Assembly: GCA_041396685.1 (NCBI GenBank)
Contig: JAWKYD010000002.1
Location: 372,001 to 436,000 of the forward strand
DNA from: JAUIAI01 sp041396685
GTDB taxonomy: Bacteria; Pseudomonadota; Gammaproteobacteria; Burkholderiales; Burkholderiaceae_E
Direction: 5' to 3'
Length of the DNA stretch: 64,000 nt
Shown here: one piece after another, positions 63,860 through 64,000 of the stretch
Position numbering within the stretch: position 1 is the first letter of the stretch
How the letters are laid out: every line of letters begins with the position of its first letter
Position numbers and translations under genes: made by a program
The notes under the pieces: generated by a model
The model's input: the letters and a program-made list of their open reading frames with translations, nothing else
Told to the model about the DNA's origin: nothing
Database searches by the model: none

Positions 63860-64000
63860 AAATTGCTCAGAAACTCGTCCTGCAATCGTGCATCGCTACC
63901 GCGGCCCTGCTGGTGGTCGCAGGCACGGGCGCCTACAGCGTCAAGATCATCGATAGCGATCTGCGCGTCATGATCGACGAGGTCATGCCGTTGAACGAAG
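63856..64000 (+). CDS. N-terminus of a membrane sensor (chemoreceptor, histidine kinase or cyclase), truncated by the window
   Basis: Only 48 codons are visible. They encode MKIAQKLVLQSCIATAALLV..., an N-terminal basic stretch, a membrane helix (about residues 9-28) and the start of a periplasmic helix (DSDLRVMIDEVMPLNE), the usual beginning of four-helix-bundle sensors. The output domain lies beyond position 64000. It overlaps the binding-protein gene by 4 bp (ATGA). Confidence 0.65.
   Translation, partial: MKIAQKLVLQSCIATAALLVVAGTGAYSVKIIDSDLRVMIDEVMPLNE

Overview
The window is a GC-rich (roughly two-thirds GC by eye), densely coded chromosomal segment. It most likely comes from a betaproteobacterium, probably Burkholderiales or a relative. 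The clues are the lptFG / pepA-holC-(DUF2486-like)-valS neighbourhood, a double-length UvrA, a flavoprotein-SelD fusion, a cytochrome-type urate hydroxylase (PuuD) and DUF6502/DUF5666 genes. The assignment is from gene content only. I saw no phage, insertion sequence, CRISPR array or rRNA; one tRNA gene is present.

Layout. 1-6.4 kb: the 5' part of a 3-hydroxyisobutyrate-dehydrogenase-like gene, a four-gene polyamine ABC importer (potD-B-C-A), a GFA-family protein, GC-rich tandem repeats and an FMN-dependent alpha-hydroxy-acid dehydrogenase. 6.6-15.2 kb: a 1940-residue tandem UvrA convergent with a hybrid sensor kinase whose receiver lacks the phosphoacceptor Asp. 15.4-24 kb: one long run argE-ccmI-ccmA-B-C-D-E-G-H-selD. 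This is a System I cytochrome c maturation operon with no ccmF, ending in a flavoprotein/selenide-water-dikinase fusion.

24.1-43.3 kb is a purine-salvage and degradation island. It holds an MFS transporter, a zinc deaminase, a UraD-AllC fusion, a GntR regulator divergent from uraH-puuD, a BMP-type ABC importer (four genes) with guanine deaminase and a LysR regulator, and divergent xdhABC. Together these import purines and convert guanine to xanthine, urate, HIU, OHCU and allantoin, and then hydrolyse allantoate; no allantoinase is present in the window. A degraded hybrid ORF (VOC-type 5' part joined to a saccharopine-dehydrogenase-like 3' part) lies inside the island and looks like a deletion scar.

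43.4-50.9 kb is a single-direction operon: a branched-chain-amino-acid-type ABC importer (livK-G-F-H-M) followed by a RidA-like protein, a DadA/PuuB-like FAD oxidase and an ATC-hydrolase-like protein. It reads as an uptake-and-degradation module for an unidentified amino compound, and livH carries a frameshift at a run of six T. 51-54.3 kb: tRNA-Ala(CGC) with a strong terminator, a small membrane protein and lptF-lptG (LPS export). 54.8-60.2 kb: pepA, holC, a DUF2486-like gene and valS. 60.2-64 kb: a DUF6502 gene with an apparently leaderless promoter, translationally coupled to a DUF5666 lipoprotein. Divergent from it, a periplasmic binding protein overlaps the start of a membrane sensor gene that runs off the window.
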